Assembly: GCA_022508985.1 (NCBI GenBank)
Contig: JAFLUA010000001.1
Span: 62,001 to 126,000, forward strand
Origin: Muribaculaceae bacterium
GTDB lineage: Bacteria > Bacteroidota > Bacteroidia > Bacteroidales > Muribaculaceae
Reading direction: 5' to 3'
Length of the DNA: 64,000 bases
The notes below the pieces were generated by a model that made no database searches, was not told the DNA's origin, and was given only the letters and a program-made list of their open reading frames with translations. Shown here piece by piece: positions 46,334-55,361 of this stretch. A program made the position numbers and the translations under genes. Each line of letters starts with the position of its first letter. Within the stretch, counting starts at the first letter, position 1.

Positions 46334-48130
46334 ATGCAGAAAATACGCAATATTGCTATTATAGCTCACGTCGACCACGGCAAGACAACCCTTGTTGACA
46401 AGATGTTGCTTGCCGGACATCTCTTTCGTGAAAACCAAAACACAGGTGAATTAATACTTGACAACAACGACCTTGAACGTGAGCGTGGCATTACAATACT
46501 ATCTAAGAACGTATCGATTGATTATAAGGATTATAAAATAAATATAATCGACACACCCGGGCACGCCGATTTTGGTGGCGAGGTAGAAAGAGTGCTGAAT
46601 ATGGCTGATGGGTGTCTGTTGCTTGTCGATGCCTTTGAAGGCCCTATGCCTCAGACGCGTTTTGTCCTCCAAAAAGCAATTGAAATTGGCCTTAAACCGG
46701 TGGTGGTTATCAACAAAGTAGATAAGCCTAATTGCCGTCCTGAAGAGGTTCAGGAAATGGTGTTTGATCTCATGTTTAGTCTCGATGCAACGGAGGAGCA
46801 ACTCGATTTCCCGACGCTCTATGGCTCGGCAAAGCAAGGATGGATGAGCACCGATTGGAAAGTGCCGACCGACAATATCCTTCCCTTACTCGATGCTATC
46901 ATAGAGTATATACCGGGGCCGGAAGAAAATCCCGGCGACAGTCAGATGCTTATAACATCGCTGGATTATTCTCAATATGTAGGACGTATAGCTATTGGCC
47001 GTGTACATCGTGGTAAACTTTTAGAAGGGCAGGAGATAGGCTTGTGCCTTCGCGATGGTACGGTTACGCGTCAGAAGATAAAGGAACTTCATACATTTGA
47101 AGGGATGTCGCGCAAAAAGGTTAAAGAAGTTAATAATGGCGATATTTGCGCCCTTGTCGGTATTGAAGGTTTTGAAATTGGTGATACCGTCACTTTGTAC
47201 GATAATCCCGAGCCCCTGCCGCGTATTGCTATCGATGAACCTACCATGTCGATGACATTTACTATCAACGACAGCCCTTTCTTCGGCCAAGATGGCAAGT
47301 ATGTTACGTCGCGACATATTGGCGATCGACTTACGGCAGAGCTCGACCGTAATTTAGCCCTCAGAGTGGAGAAGGGTAACAAAGAAGATGTATGGACGGT
47401 GTATGGCCGTGGTGTATTACACTTGTCGGTCCTTATCGAAACGATGCGCCGCGAAGGGTATGAATTACAAGTAGGGCAGCCTCAAGTTATAGTTAAAGAA
47501 ATAGACGGCCGCAAATGCGAACCTGTAGAACTTCTTACCATTAATGTGCCCGAAGACTGCTCGTCGAAAATGATTGACATGGTAACGCGGCGCAAAGGTG
47601 AACTCATTGCGATGAATGTTAAAAACGACCGTGTGCAACTCGAGTTTTATATTCCGTCGCGTGGTATTATTGGTTTGCGTAGCAATGTATTGACGGCCTC
47701 GGCCGGTGAAGCCATTATGGCTCATCGTTTTCATGAGTATCAGCCCTGGAAAGGCGACATAGAAAGGCGTACCAACGGGTCGCTTATAGCTGTGGAGTCG
47801 GGCACTGCATATGCTTATGCAATAGATAAACTGCAAGACCGCGGGCGATTCTTTATTTTCCCGCAAGAGGAGGTGTATGCAGGTCAAGTCGTAGGAGAAA
47901 ATGCCAAAGACAACGATATCCCTGTAAACGTCACCAAGAGCAAAAAACTTACCAATATGCGCGCGTCGGGCGCCGATGACAAGGCTCGCATCGTGCCGCC
48001 TATTGTGTTCAGCCTTGAAGAAGCACTCGAGTATATCAAAGAAGATGAATACGTCGAAGTGACTCCGCATCATATACGTTTGCGTAAAATTATACTTGAC
48101 GAAACAGAGCGCAAGCGCGCAAATAGATAA
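46334..48130 (+). CDS. typA: Translational GTPase TypA/BipA
   Basis: 598 aa. G1 AHVDHGKTT at residues 11-19, G2 near RERGITI, G3 [10 protein letters not shown]4 NKVDK, followed by elongation-factor-like domains and the BipA C-terminal region ([20 protein letters not shown]...). It acts in ribosome assembly and stress response. It starts 27 bases after the preceding terminator and runs 11 bases before folP, so folP probably shares its transcript. Confidence 0.97.
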   Translation: MQKIRNIAIIAHVDHGKTTLVDKMLLAGHLFRENQNTGELILDNNDLERERGITILSKNVSIDYKDYKINIIDTPGHADFGGEVERVLNMADGCLLLVDAFEGPMPQTRFVLQKAIEIGLKPVVVINKVDKPNCRPEEVQEMVFDLMFSLDATEEQLDFPTLYGSAKQGWMSTDWKVPTDNILPLLDAIIEYIPGPEENPGDSQMLITSLDYSQYVGRIAIGRVHRGKLLEGQEIGLCLRDGTVTRQKIKELHTFEGMSRKKVKEVNNGDICALVGIEGFEIGDTVTLYDNPEPLPRIAIDEPTMSMTFTINDSPFFGQDGKYVTSRHIGDRLTAELDRNLALRVEKGNKEDVWTVYGRGVLHLSVLIETMRREGYELQVGQPQVIVKEIDGRKCEPVELLTINVPEDCSSKMIDMVTRRKGELIAMNVKNDRVQLEFYIPSRGIIGLRSNVLTASAGEAIMAHRFHEYQPWKGDIERRTNGSLIAVESGTAYAYAIDKLQDRGRFFIFPQEEVYAGQVVGENAKDNDIPVNVTKSKKLTNMRASGADDKARIVPPIVFSLEEALEYIKEDEYVEVTPHHIRLRKIILDETERKRANR

Positions 48131-48141
48131 TATAACTGTCG

Positions 48142-49005
48142 ATGATACCTTTCTCTTTTAACATACATGGCAGGCTGGTCGAATTCGACCAGCCCGCCGT
48201 TATGGGTATCATCAATGTGACCGACGACTCTTTTTACGACGGCTCCCGAGCCATTACCAAAGCCGAAATAGCAGCAAAAGCAGCGGAAATGCTTGAGCAA
48301 GGCACTGATATAATAGATATTGGGGCCTGTTCGACGCGCCCGGGCTCGTCGCCGGTATCGAAAGACGTTGAGCTTGAGAGACTCGAAAAAGCTATTGCGG
48401 CGGTGCGCGATGCGGTTGGCGACAAGGCTATTCTGTCGGTAGATACTTTTAGAGCGGAAGTAGCAAAAAAGGCCGTTGCCGAGTGGGGGGCCGATATGGT
48501 GAATGATATCTCGGGCGGAACTCTCGACAACGATATGTTTTCAACGGTAGCAACGCTTAAATGTCCTTATGTGTTGATGCACATGCGTGGTACACCCGAA
48601 ACGATGCAGTCGAATACGGCATACGATAATGTTACTGTCGATGTTATTAAAGAATTGAGTTTTAGAGTGTCGCGCCTTAGAGACATAGGGGTGGCCGATA
48701 TTATCGTTGACCCCGGGTTCGGTTTTTCGAAAACACTTGAGCAAAACTATGAATTGCTATGCAATATCGAAGCATTCAAGATTTTGGAGTGCCCGATACT
48801 TGTCGGAGTCTCTCGTAAGTCGATGATAACTCGATTGTTAGATATAAAGGCTGAGGAGGCGGCAATCCCGACGGCAATACTCGGTGCATATGCCTTAGAG
48901 CATGGAACATCGATATTGAGAGTGCACGATGTTGCCTTAGCATCTCAAACAGTTAAATTGTTAAACGCAATAAATCACGATATGATATGTTCGCAATCGG
49001 TATAA
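48142..49005 (+). CDS. folP: Dihydropteroate synthase
   Basis: 287 aa. The DHPS signature GIINVTDDSFYDGSR is near residue 23, then IGACSTRPGSS, VDTFRAEVAKKA, NDISGG and VDPGFGFSKTLEQN. It makes the pteroate precursor of folate and is the sulfonamide target. Codons 10-18 contain a long palindrome (48168-48197). The 3' end overlaps cdaA by 19 bases. Confidence 0.96.
   Translation: MIPFSFNIHGRLVEFDQPAVMGIINVTDDSFYDGSRAITKAEIAAKAAEMLEQGTDIIDIGACSTRPGSSPVSKDVELERLEKAIAAVRDAVGDKAILSVDTFRAEVAKKAVAEWGADMVNDISGGTLDNDMFSTVATLKCPYVLMHMRGTPETMQSNTAYDNVTVDVIKELSFRVSRLRDIGVADIIVDPGFGFSKTLEQNYELLCNIEAFKILECPILVGVSRKSMITRLLDIKAEEAAIPTAILGAYALEHGTSILRVHDVALASQTVKLLNAINHDMICSQSV
48168..48197. promoter_or_regulatory. 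Near-perfect 30-base palindrome in the folP start region
   Basis: GGCTGGTCGAA / TTCGACCAGCC (48172-48193) is a perfect 22-base palindrome. It is extended by GGC (48168-48170) and GCC (48195-48197) with one A/C mismatch. As RNA it makes a 9-bp stem with AAUU loop, 38-63 bases after the typA stop and 26-55 bases into folP. Possible roles are a dimeric-repressor operator, a translational or attenuator hairpin, or coincidence. Confidence 0.6.
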
Positions 49006-49769
49006 AAGATATTATAGACATATTGCTATTTGCGGTATTGCTTTTTTATGTGTATCGCTTGATGAAGGAGTCGGGCACCATTAATATTTTTTATGGTGTG
49101 CTGGCATTTGTAGTGGTGTGGGTGTTGGCATCAGAAATATTCGATATGCGGCTCATCGGCACCATCCTCGACAAGTTTATGGCAATAGGCCTTATAATTT
49201 TGGTGATACTTTTCCAAGAGCCAATGAAACGCTTCCTTGTAGCCGTTGGCTCTCAGCGTCGTTGGAGATTATTGCGCAAATTATTTCATCACCATGCGCA
49301 GAGCGATGGCATAGAGGCTCTCGCATGGGTCATGCCAATAGTGTATGCATGTATGAATATGGCTAAAAGCAAAACAGGAGCACTTATTGTAATAGAGCAA
49401 GATGTGCCACTCGAGTCTTACTCAGCTTCAGGCGATGTCATAGATGCAAATATCAACACCCGTTTGATTGAGAATATCTTTTTTAAGAATTCTCCCTTGC
49501 ACGATGGTGCAATGATTGTATCGAAGAACCGCATAGTAGCTGCCGGATGTATATTGCCGGTGAGTCACGATAGTAATGTGCCACGCACGCTCGGCCTACG
49601 GCATCGCTCGGCCCTTGGTATAGCGCAAGCATCCGATGCTGTGGCAGTTGTGGTATCGGAAGAGACCGGCAAGATATCAATAGCGCATAAAGGAAAACTC
49701 ACAACCGGAATTACCACTACAGAATTGGAGCATAGGCTAAATGCTATTGCAATAACATCGGCTAAATAA
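48987..49769 (+). CDS. cdaA: Diadenylate cyclase CdaA (DisA_N domain, c-di-AMP synthase)
   Basis: 260 aa. Three N-terminal transmembrane helices (about residues 8-75) are followed by the DAC domain with LHDGAMIV and the GLRHRSALG motif, so both catalytic signatures are intact. It condenses two ATP into c-di-AMP, an osmolyte and cell-wall signal. folP-cdaA coupling (19-base overlap) is seen here and in other Bacteroidota. The next gene is a degenerate MreB-like protein. Confidence 0.95.
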   Translation: MFAIGIKDIIDILLFAVLLFYVYRLMKESGTINIFYGVLAFVVVWVLASEIFDMRLIGTILDKFMAIGLIILVILFQEPMKRFLVAVGSQRRWRLLRKLFHHHAQSDGIEALAWVMPIVYACMNMAKSKTGALIVIEQDVPLESYSASGDVIDANINTRLIENIFFKNSPLHDGAMIVSKNRIVAAGCILPVSHDSNVPRTLGLRHRSALGIAQASDAVAVVVSEETGKISIAHKGKLTTGITTTELEHRLNAIAITSAK

Positions 49770-49842
49770 CGTCGGCTATAGATCAACCATCTAAAAATGA
49801 GGTTGATATGGGGAGCTTGTAGCGAATTTCATCAAAAAATTA

Positions 49843-50589
49843 ATGTATTGGAGTAGTGCTATGCTTAAAATATATGCATCGGATGAACGATTAATCGTCT
49901 ATGATGATAATGAAAGAATTTGGGATACTTTTCCGGGGGTTGTGAGTGAAAATAATAGACCTGTTGATTTTATACTCTCTGAAAATGAATTAGACAATTC
50001 AAGCCGAAGGATTGTACGTCCTTTTAAGGGTGGTGTTATTTCGAGTTATGTTGATGCGGAGTGGTTGTTAAGAAAAGCTATAAGACAAAGCAAAAAACTT
50101 AGACCACTTTGTAGAATTGCGGTTAATCCCGGTAGTGGCGGAATTGAACTGAGAGCTATGCAGGATTGGTATCACAAATGGTATAATAAACAATTACCGG
50201 AGCTTGTTTACGAACCAATAGCCTTCTTGAAGGGCTTAGATTTATATGAAGGAGTTGTCCTAACTCAAAGAGCTTCGATGATTGAGCTATCGATTGTGCG
50301 CGAGAATGAAATAATCGAATATAAGAGCAGCTATTTTAATTTAGATTGTAACTGCAGGGATGTAAATCAAGAAAACCATTATATTGAAAAAATTATAAAA
50401 AGAATTGTAAACGAGTGTAATAACCTTGATTGTTCCTTGCCAATTTATTTTACCTCATACAAAGAATTATACGAGTTGTCAGATAACGATTTTGACCAAT
50501 ATCAAATAAAAAGAATTGATTATGATAACTTCTGTATGAATATAATTAATGGGTTGGGATCAGACAGCATCCCATTAGTTTTGGAATAA
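49843..50589 (+). CDS. Degenerate MreB-like (actin-fold) protein, probably not a normal ATPase
   Basis: 248 aa (ATG 49861, MLKIYASDERL, is an alternative start). It reads like the first two-thirds of MreB: IYASDERLIVYDD...FPGVV at the N-terminus; IVRPFKGGVI (57-66, cf. MreB IRPL.DGVIADF); CRIAVNPGSGGIELRAM (90-106, cf. ICVPSG.TEVE.RAV); LVYEPIAFLKGL (121-132, cf. LIEEPMAAAIGAGL); VVLTQRASMIELSIV (138-152, cf. MVVDIGGGTTEVAVI). The phosphate-binding glycines and the DxGT motif are gone and the C-terminal domain is short. The DNA is visibly A+T-rich compared with cdaA and ftsX. A pseudo-actin scaffold is an inference; family DUF3822 was considered and does not fit. Confidence 0.6.
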   Translation: MYWSSAMLKIYASDERLIVYDDNERIWDTFPGVVSENNRPVDFILSENELDNSSRRIVRPFKGGVISSYVDAEWLLRKAIRQSKKLRPLCRIAVNPGSGGIELRAMQDWYHKWYNKQLPELVYEPIAFLKGLDLYEGVVLTQRASMIELSIVRENEIIEYKSSYFNLDCNCRDVNQENHYIEKIIKRIVNECNNLDCSLPIYFTSYKELYELSDNDFDQYQIKRIDYDNFCMNIINGLGSDSIPLVLE

Positions 50590-50685
50590 CAATCAACATA
50601 GAAATGCGACTACACTTTAAATGTTAAAAGAGTATAAATCGCAAAACGAATGTCGCCGAGACTTTATTTATCCGATATTATTAAG

Positions 50686-50693
50686 TAATTTTG
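50686..50693 (+). promoter_or_regulatory. -7 promoter box of the ftsX-DUF3098-uppP-truB-queA cluster
   Basis: TAATTTTG fits TAnnTTTG. The start is predicted near 50697, giving a leader of about 50 bases before ATG 50750. Confidence 0.6.
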
Positions 50694-50749
50694 CGCGATT
50701 TTAGGCTTGCTATGCACTTGCGTGTATGTCGCATTATATAAATATATCG

Positions 50750-51625
50750 ATGGCAGATAAAAAATCTCGGCGTATATCTACATTAGGCTCCCGGCTCACA
50801 TCGCTTATTAGCGTTGCGCTCGTTCTTGTATTATTGGCCACAGCTGCACTGATAGCTCTTACAGGCAAAAATCTAACAGACGATTTGCGGCGCAATTTAG
50901 GTTTTATAGTAAAGATGGAGCGAGAATGTAATCCATCCGATGTTAATATTCTCGGTAAGGCTTTGCACTCTCATCCAGCGGTGCGAGAATTGGCGTATTC
51001 TTCGGCAGATGACATACTTGCAGAAGAGAGCGAGTATCTTGGCGAAGAAATCGGTAACCTGGTTGACTCCAATCCCTATTCGTCGGAATTCGATGTAAAA
51101 GTAAAGCCTGAGTATTCAACGCCCGACAGTATAAATTCGCTTGTTAAGAGATTTGAACAGTTTCAAGGTGTAAGTGAGATTGTTACCGAGAGTGCGGTAA
51201 TAGAAGGCGTAGATGCGTCGCTAAAACGACTATCGACAATATTGCTGTGTGTGGCAGTTATCCTTTTAATCGTGTCGATAGCATTGATTAACAATACGAT
51301 AAGTCTCTCGATTTATTCGAGGCGTTTTGTGATACACACCATGAAGCTCGTTGGTGCCACCGCATCGTTTATACGTAGACCTTTTCTTAAGGCCGGTGCC
51401 GTTAATGGTCTGTTTGCAGGCATTTTAGCTTCGTTGGTGCTTGTTGCGATAAGATTCTACGCATCTACCATTGACCCTATACTTGAGCAGGCTTTGCCCT
51501 GGGCGAGTGTTGCTATAATATGTGCTGGAATAATCTTAATAGGAATGGCGATATGCTTGCTCACGGCAGTATTTGCAACAAACCGCTATCTCAAGGCCTC
51601 TTATGACGAAATGTTCTTAAAGTAA
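50750..51625 (+). CDS. ftsX: Cell division protein FtsX
   Basis: 291 aa from ATG 50750 (MADKKSRRISTLGSRL); ATG 50726 is 8 residues upstream. One N-terminal transmembrane helix, a large extracytoplasmic domain (about residues 55-155), and three C-terminal helices form the FtsX fold (INNTISLSIYSRRFVIHTMKLVGAT). FtsX works with the ATPase FtsE to control peptidoglycan hydrolases; ftsE is elsewhere. It leads a conserved Bacteroidota cluster. Confidence 0.92.
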   Translation: MADKKSRRISTLGSRLTSLISVALVLVLLATAALIALTGKNLTDDLRRNLGFIVKMERECNPSDVNILGKALHSHPAVRELAYSSADDILAEESEYLGEEIGNLVDSNPYSSEFDVKVKPEYSTPDSINSLVKRFEQFQGVSEIVTESAVIEGVDASLKRLSTILLCVAVILLIVSIALINNTISLSIYSRRFVIHTMKLVGATASFIRRPFLKAGAVNGLFAGILASLVLVAIRFYASTIDPILEQALPWASVAIICAGIILIGMAICLLTAVFATNRYLKASYDEMFLK

Positions 51626-51631
51626 ATATAG

Positions 51632-51904
51632 ATGAAAAACACTGTAAAACAGGAACGTGAACAGCAGAGCTCTTCTCTGCCATTGCAAAAAGGAAATTTT
51701 ATAGCCATGGCATGTGCCGGGCTGATGATTGTTGTAGGGTTTCTTCTTATGCTTGGTGGGAGCTCAACAGTAGAGCAATTCAATCATGACATATTCAGTA
51801 CAACACGTATCGTTGTTGGCCCATTCATAGCCTTTATGGGCTTCGTGCTAATGGCAATTGCCATAATTATTAATCCTAAACATCTGCCTTTCGGTAAAAA
51901 ATAA
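51632..51904 (+). CDS. DUF3098 small membrane protein
   Basis: 90 aa. A hydrophilic N-terminus is followed by two membrane helices (IAMACAGLMIVVGFLLMLGG; VVGPFIAFMGFVLMAIAIII) and a conserved NPKHLP-like end. The function is unknown, but the gene sits between ftsX and uppP in many Bacteroidota, suggesting an envelope role. It starts 6 bases after ftsX. Confidence 0.88.
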   Translation: MKNTVKQEREQQSSSLPLQKGNFIAMACAGLMIVVGFLLMLGGSSTVEQFNHDIFSTTRIVVGPFIAFMGFVLMAIAIIINPKHLPFGKK

Positions 51905-51906
51905 CG

Positions 51907-52764
51907 ATGAGTATTTTTGAAGCGCTCGTATTAGGTGTAGTGCAAGGTCTTGCCGAATACCTTCCGATTAGTTCGTCGGGGCACCTGGAAGTTTTTAGAG
52001 AAATTCTTGGACTTGACTTGACCGGTGCCGAGAGTTTGCAGTTTGATGTCATGCTGCACGTAGCAACCGTGTTGAGTACAATCGTGATATTGTGGCGAGA
52101 ATTTGTCCCCTTATGCAAATCGTTTTTCACATTTAAGCGAGATGATAATTTTACATACGTATGTAAAATATTGGTGTCGTGCATTCCGATAGCAATTGTG
52201 GGTGTGTTCTTTAAAGATACTATAGAATCTTTTTTTGGTAGAGATTTGACCCTGGTAGGCGTATGTTTATGCATAACGGCAGCTTTACTGGCCTTTTCCT
52301 ACTTCTTCCGCACACGTCCGTATGACGCCAACCGCTTGACCGGCAATGTCTATCGTCCTCGCAATATATCTTATATAGACGCATTCATAATTGGATGCTC
52401 ACAGGCTGTAGCTGTGCTCCCCGGCCTTTCCCGTTCGGGCACAACGATAGCGACGGGCCTCCTTATAGGCAATAAACGAGAGCAAGTTGCTCAATTTTCA
52501 TTTTTCATGGTGATAATTCCAATTCTTGGCGAAGCACTTCTCGATGTTAAAAAGATGCTTGGCGACGATGTTGTGGCAGGAGCCGCTGATACGGCTGTTG
52601 GACTTCTGCCTCTTCTTGTCGGATTTATAGCCGCTTTCATCGTAGGGTGCCTGGCATGTAAGTGGATGCTATCAATCGTGAAGAAAGGTAAGCTTGTGTG
52701 GTTTGCCGTCTACTGTCTCATCGTGGGTATTATATGCATAGCCAAAGGGTTTAATTTGTTCTGA
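51907..52764 (+). CDS. uppP: Undecaprenyl-diphosphate phosphatase UppP (BacA)
   Basis: 285 aa, eight or so membrane helices. The two catalytic motifs are EYLPISSSGHL near residue 18 and GLSRSGTTI near residue 178. It regenerates the undecaprenyl phosphate lipid carrier for peptidoglycan and glycan synthesis and confers bacitracin tolerance. It starts 2 bases after the DUF3098 gene. Confidence 0.96.
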   Translation: MSIFEALVLGVVQGLAEYLPISSSGHLEVFREILGLDLTGAESLQFDVMLHVATVLSTIVILWREFVPLCKSFFTFKRDDNFTYVCKILVSCIPIAIVGVFFKDTIESFFGRDLTLVGVCLCITAALLAFSYFFRTRPYDANRLTGNVYRPRNISYIDAFIIGCSQAVAVLPGLSRSGTTIATGLLIGNKREQVAQFSFFMVIIPILGEALLDVKKMLGDDVVAGAADTAVGLLPLLVGFIAAFIVGCLACKWMLSIVKKGKLVWFAVYCLIVGIICIAKGFNLF

Positions 52765-52781
52765 ATATACTATCCCTACAC

Positions 52782-53486
52782 ATGAATTTCATAAGTGGAG
52801 AAATATTGTATATCGACAAACCTCTTGGATGGACATCATTCGATGCTGTTAAGCGTCTGAGGGGTGCATTGACACGTCGCCTTGGCCTTAAAAAAATTAA
52901 GGTAGGCCATGCGGGTACGCTCGATCCACTTGCCACTGGAGTGATGATATTATGCACCGGAAAGGCTACAAAGCGTATCGACGACTTGCAGGCCGGCGTC
53001 AAGGAATATATAGCCACGATAGCCTTAGGCGCTACAACACCGTCGTTCGACCTTGAAACAGAGATTGATGCCACATATCCGACAGAGCATATAACGGAAC
53101 AGCTCGTACGAGACACGCTGAAAACGTTTGTAGGAAGAATTGAACAAGTTCCACCGGCTTATTCTGCTTGTAAAATAGATGGTAAGCGAGCTTATAGCCT
53201 TGCGCGCAAAGGCCGTGAGGTTGAACTTAAACCCAAAATTCTTGTTATAGACGAGCTGGAACTATTGTCGTTCTCACCCAAAGTCCTGGAAGTAAGAGTT
53301 GTATGTAGCAAAGGTACATATATTAGAGCGCTAGCAAGAGATATAGGCATAGCGCTAAATAGCGGTGCTCATCTTACAGCGCTGCGACGCACCAGAGTAG
53401 GTGATATAACAATAGAAAAGTGCCTTTCGGTGCAGCAGGCGGCCGAACTGATACGCACCGTAGAAATAGAAATGCCGCAAGATTAA
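52782..53486 (+). CDS. truB: tRNA pseudouridine(55) synthase TruB
   Basis: 234 aa. Conserved KPLGWTSFDAVKRLRG, catalytic Asp motif GHAGTLDPLATGV, and later CSKGTYIRALARDIG. It makes the near-universal U55 pseudouridine in the T-loop. The C-terminal PUA domain of longer homologues is missing, a common Bacteroidota form. It precedes queA by 25 bases. Confidence 0.96.
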   Translation: MNFISGEILYIDKPLGWTSFDAVKRLRGALTRRLGLKKIKVGHAGTLDPLATGVMILCTGKATKRIDDLQAGVKEYIATIALGATTPSFDLETEIDATYPTEHITEQLVRDTLKTFVGRIEQVPPAYSACKIDGKRAYSLARKGREVELKPKILVIDELELLSFSPKVLEVRVVCSKGTYIRALARDIGIALNSGAHLTALRRTRVGDITIEKCLSVQQAAELIRTVEIEMPQD

Positions 53487-53511
53487 TAAGAAATAGAAAT
53501 AAATAATAGAT

Positions 53512-54564
53512 ATGAAACTCTCAAAGTTCAAATTCAACCTTCCCGAAGAACTTATCGCTAAATATCCTACACCCGACCGCGACGATGCGCGCATGATGGT
53601 CGTAAATCGTAAAACAGGAGAAATATCACACCATATTTTCAGCGATATTCTTGGTTTTTTCAATGACCAAGACGTTATGGTCTTTAATGACACTCTGGTG
53701 TTCCCGGCTCTTCTCTATGGCAACAAAGAGAAAACGGGCGCGCGTATCGAAGTGTTTCTCCTTCGCGAACTCAACGCCGATAATAAGTTGTGGGATGTGT
53801 TGGTTGAACCGGCTCGTAAAATACGTATAGGAAATAAACTCTATTTCGGCGACGACGAGTCGATGGTCGCTGAGGTAATAGATAATACGACATCGCGAGG
53901 CCGTACTTTGCGCTTCTTATACGATGGGCCTCACGATGAATTCAAACGAGACCTATTTGCTCTTGGCATGACTCCGCTGCCTCCCTATATCAAGCGCGAC
54001 CCCGAGCCCGACGATGCTAAGAATTACCAATGTATCTTTGCTGAAAAAGAGGGCGCTGTTGTCGCTCCCGCTGCCGGTCTGCACTTTTCGCGAAGCCTTC
54101 TTACACGATTGCAAATCAAAGGTGTGAAGAAAGCATTCGTTACCGTACATAGCGGCTTGGGCGCTTTCCGTGAAATAGATGTTGAAGATCTTACAAAGCA
54201 TCGTATGGATTCTGAGCAAATGATTGCTACGCCTGAATTAGTGGAGACGGTAAACGCCGCTCGTGATGGTGGCCACAGAGTGTGTGCCGTTGGCACTTCG
54301 GTGTTGCGTGCTATTGCAACAGCCGAAAGCATGGGTGGACATATGAAGACATACGACGGTTGGACTAATAAGTTTATCTTCCCGCCATACGATTTCACGG
54401 TAGCTACCGATTTTGTTACAAATTTCCATATGCCTTACTCAACTATGCTCATGATGTCGGCTGCTTTTGGTGGCTACGACTTGATAATGGAGGCATACCG
54501 CACTGCAATTAAAGAAGGGTATCGCTTCGGATGCTATGGTGATGCCATGCTTGTGATAGGCTAA
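53512..54564 (+). CDS. QueA-family tRNA ribosyltransferase-isomerase, cluster paralogue with altered motifs
   Basis: 350 aa, the normal QueA length. The fold is clear ([52 protein letters not shown]), but key signatures differ from the classical ones: HVGAGTF reads HSGLGAF, MHSEY reads MDSEQ, and GTTSVRSLES reads [10 protein letters not shown]. The other paralogue at 33798 keeps the classical forms. The locus next to truB is where queA is normally annotated in the phylum, so which copy makes epoxyqueuosine is open. Confidence 0.85.
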   Translation: MKLSKFKFNLPEELIAKYPTPDRDDARMMVVNRKTGEISHHIFSDILGFFNDQDVMVFNDTLVFPALLYGNKEKTGARIEVFLLRELNADNKLWDVLVEPARKIRIGNKLYFGDDESMVAEVIDNTTSRGRTLRFLYDGPHDEFKRDLFALGMTPLPPYIKRDPEPDDAKNYQCIFAEKEGAVVAPAAGLHFSRSLLTRLQIKGVKKAFVTVHSGLGAFREIDVEDLTKHRMDSEQMIATPELVETVNAARDGGHRVCAVGTSVLRAIATAESMGGHMKTYDGWTNKFIFPPYDFTVATDFVTNFHMPYSTMLMMSAAFGGYDLIMEAYRTAIKEGYRFGCYGDAMLVIG

Positions 54565-54600
54565 GAACGATTTATAATAAGGCTGTTTTCATCGATAAGG

Positions 54601-54631
54601 CAATAATAATGAAAAAAGTTCGTTATTATTG
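54601..54631 (+). promoter_or_regulatory. A+T-rich hairpin covering the porT ribosome-binding region
   Basis: CAATAATAA (54601-54609) and TTATTATTG (54623-54631) form a perfect 9-bp inverted repeat with a 13-base loop, plus one G-T pair. It ends 3 bases before the porT ATG, so it could mask translation initiation. Confidence 0.6.
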
Positions 54632-54635
54632 TTGA
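54609..54635 (+). other. Possible 8-codon upstream ORF (MKKVRYYC) overlapping the porT start
   Basis: ATG at 54609 starts an 8-codon reading frame that ends in TGA (54633-54635). The TGA shares its A with the porT ATG (TGATG). The ORF occupies the hairpin at 54601-54631, which is the arrangement expected of translational coupling. It is too short to judge by sequence alone. Confidence 0.35.
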
Positions 54636-55357
54636 TGAAGTACTTGAAGACATTAATTCTATTTTTATTGGCTGGTATTGCAATAGTAATGCCGGCCTAT
54701 TCTCGTACTTTTAACGATAAAATATTAAATCGACCCTATGCCGATATGCGAAAATGGCATCTTGGCTTTTCGGTGGGCATGTATACTTCCGATTTGCTAT
54801 TTAAGCATAACGGATATATAACCGAAGAAGGTGAAGAATGGCGCATCGATCAGCCTGATTATCAACCCGGATTTTGTGTTAATGGCTTGTTTGATTTACG
54901 GCTTAATAACTATTTTTCGTTGCGTATTTCTCCGGGCATGTATTTCGGAAGCCGTAATGTGTCGATGCGAGAGGTCGAAACTGCAGCTGTGCAGCGTCAA
55001 AATGTAAAGTCAACATTTATAGTATTGCCCGTTGATGTAAAATATGCCGCTGCGCGCTATCGTAATTCGCGTCCTTACATCGTAGGTGGCATTCTTCCGG
55101 TTTTTGATGTAACAAAAAAGAGAAGCGATATATTTCAATTGCAATCGGGCGATGTATATCTTTCGGTCGGTTTTGGTTGCGATTTTTATCTGCCATATTT
55201 CAAGCTTAATCCTGAAATAAAGTTCTGCTTTGGCCTGAGCGATGTACTCATTCATGATCGCCCCGACCTCGAAGATGACCCTTTGAAGTATAAGTTTACG
55301 CAGTCGCTATCAAAAGTGACTTCCAATATGGTAGTCCTAACCTTCTATTTCGAATAA
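54635..55357 (+). CDS. porT: Type IX secretion system protein PorT
   Basis: 240 aa from ATG 54635 (MKYLKTLILFLLAGIAIVMPAYS, a signal peptide; the in-frame TTG codons before it are rejected). The body looks like a small outer-membrane beta-barrel (FDLRLNNYFSLRISPGMYFGSRN; ending VTSNMVVLTFYFE with terminal aromatic residues). PorT/SprT is required for gingipain secretion in P. gingivalis. It is directly followed, 4 bases later, by porP, so it is in the T9SS operon. Confidence 0.85.
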   Translation: MKYLKTLILFLLAGIAIVMPAYSRTFNDKILNRPYADMRKWHLGFSVGMYTSDLLFKHNGYITEEGEEWRIDQPDYQPGFCVNGLFDLRLNNYFSLRISPGMYFGSRNVSMREVETAAVQRQNVKSTFIVLPVDVKYAAARYRNSRPYIVGGILPVFDVTKKRSDIFQLQSGDVYLSVGFGCDFYLPYFKLNPEIKFCFGLSDVLIHDRPDLEDDPLKYKFTQSLSKVTSNMVVLTFYFE

Positions 55358-55361
55358 AACA

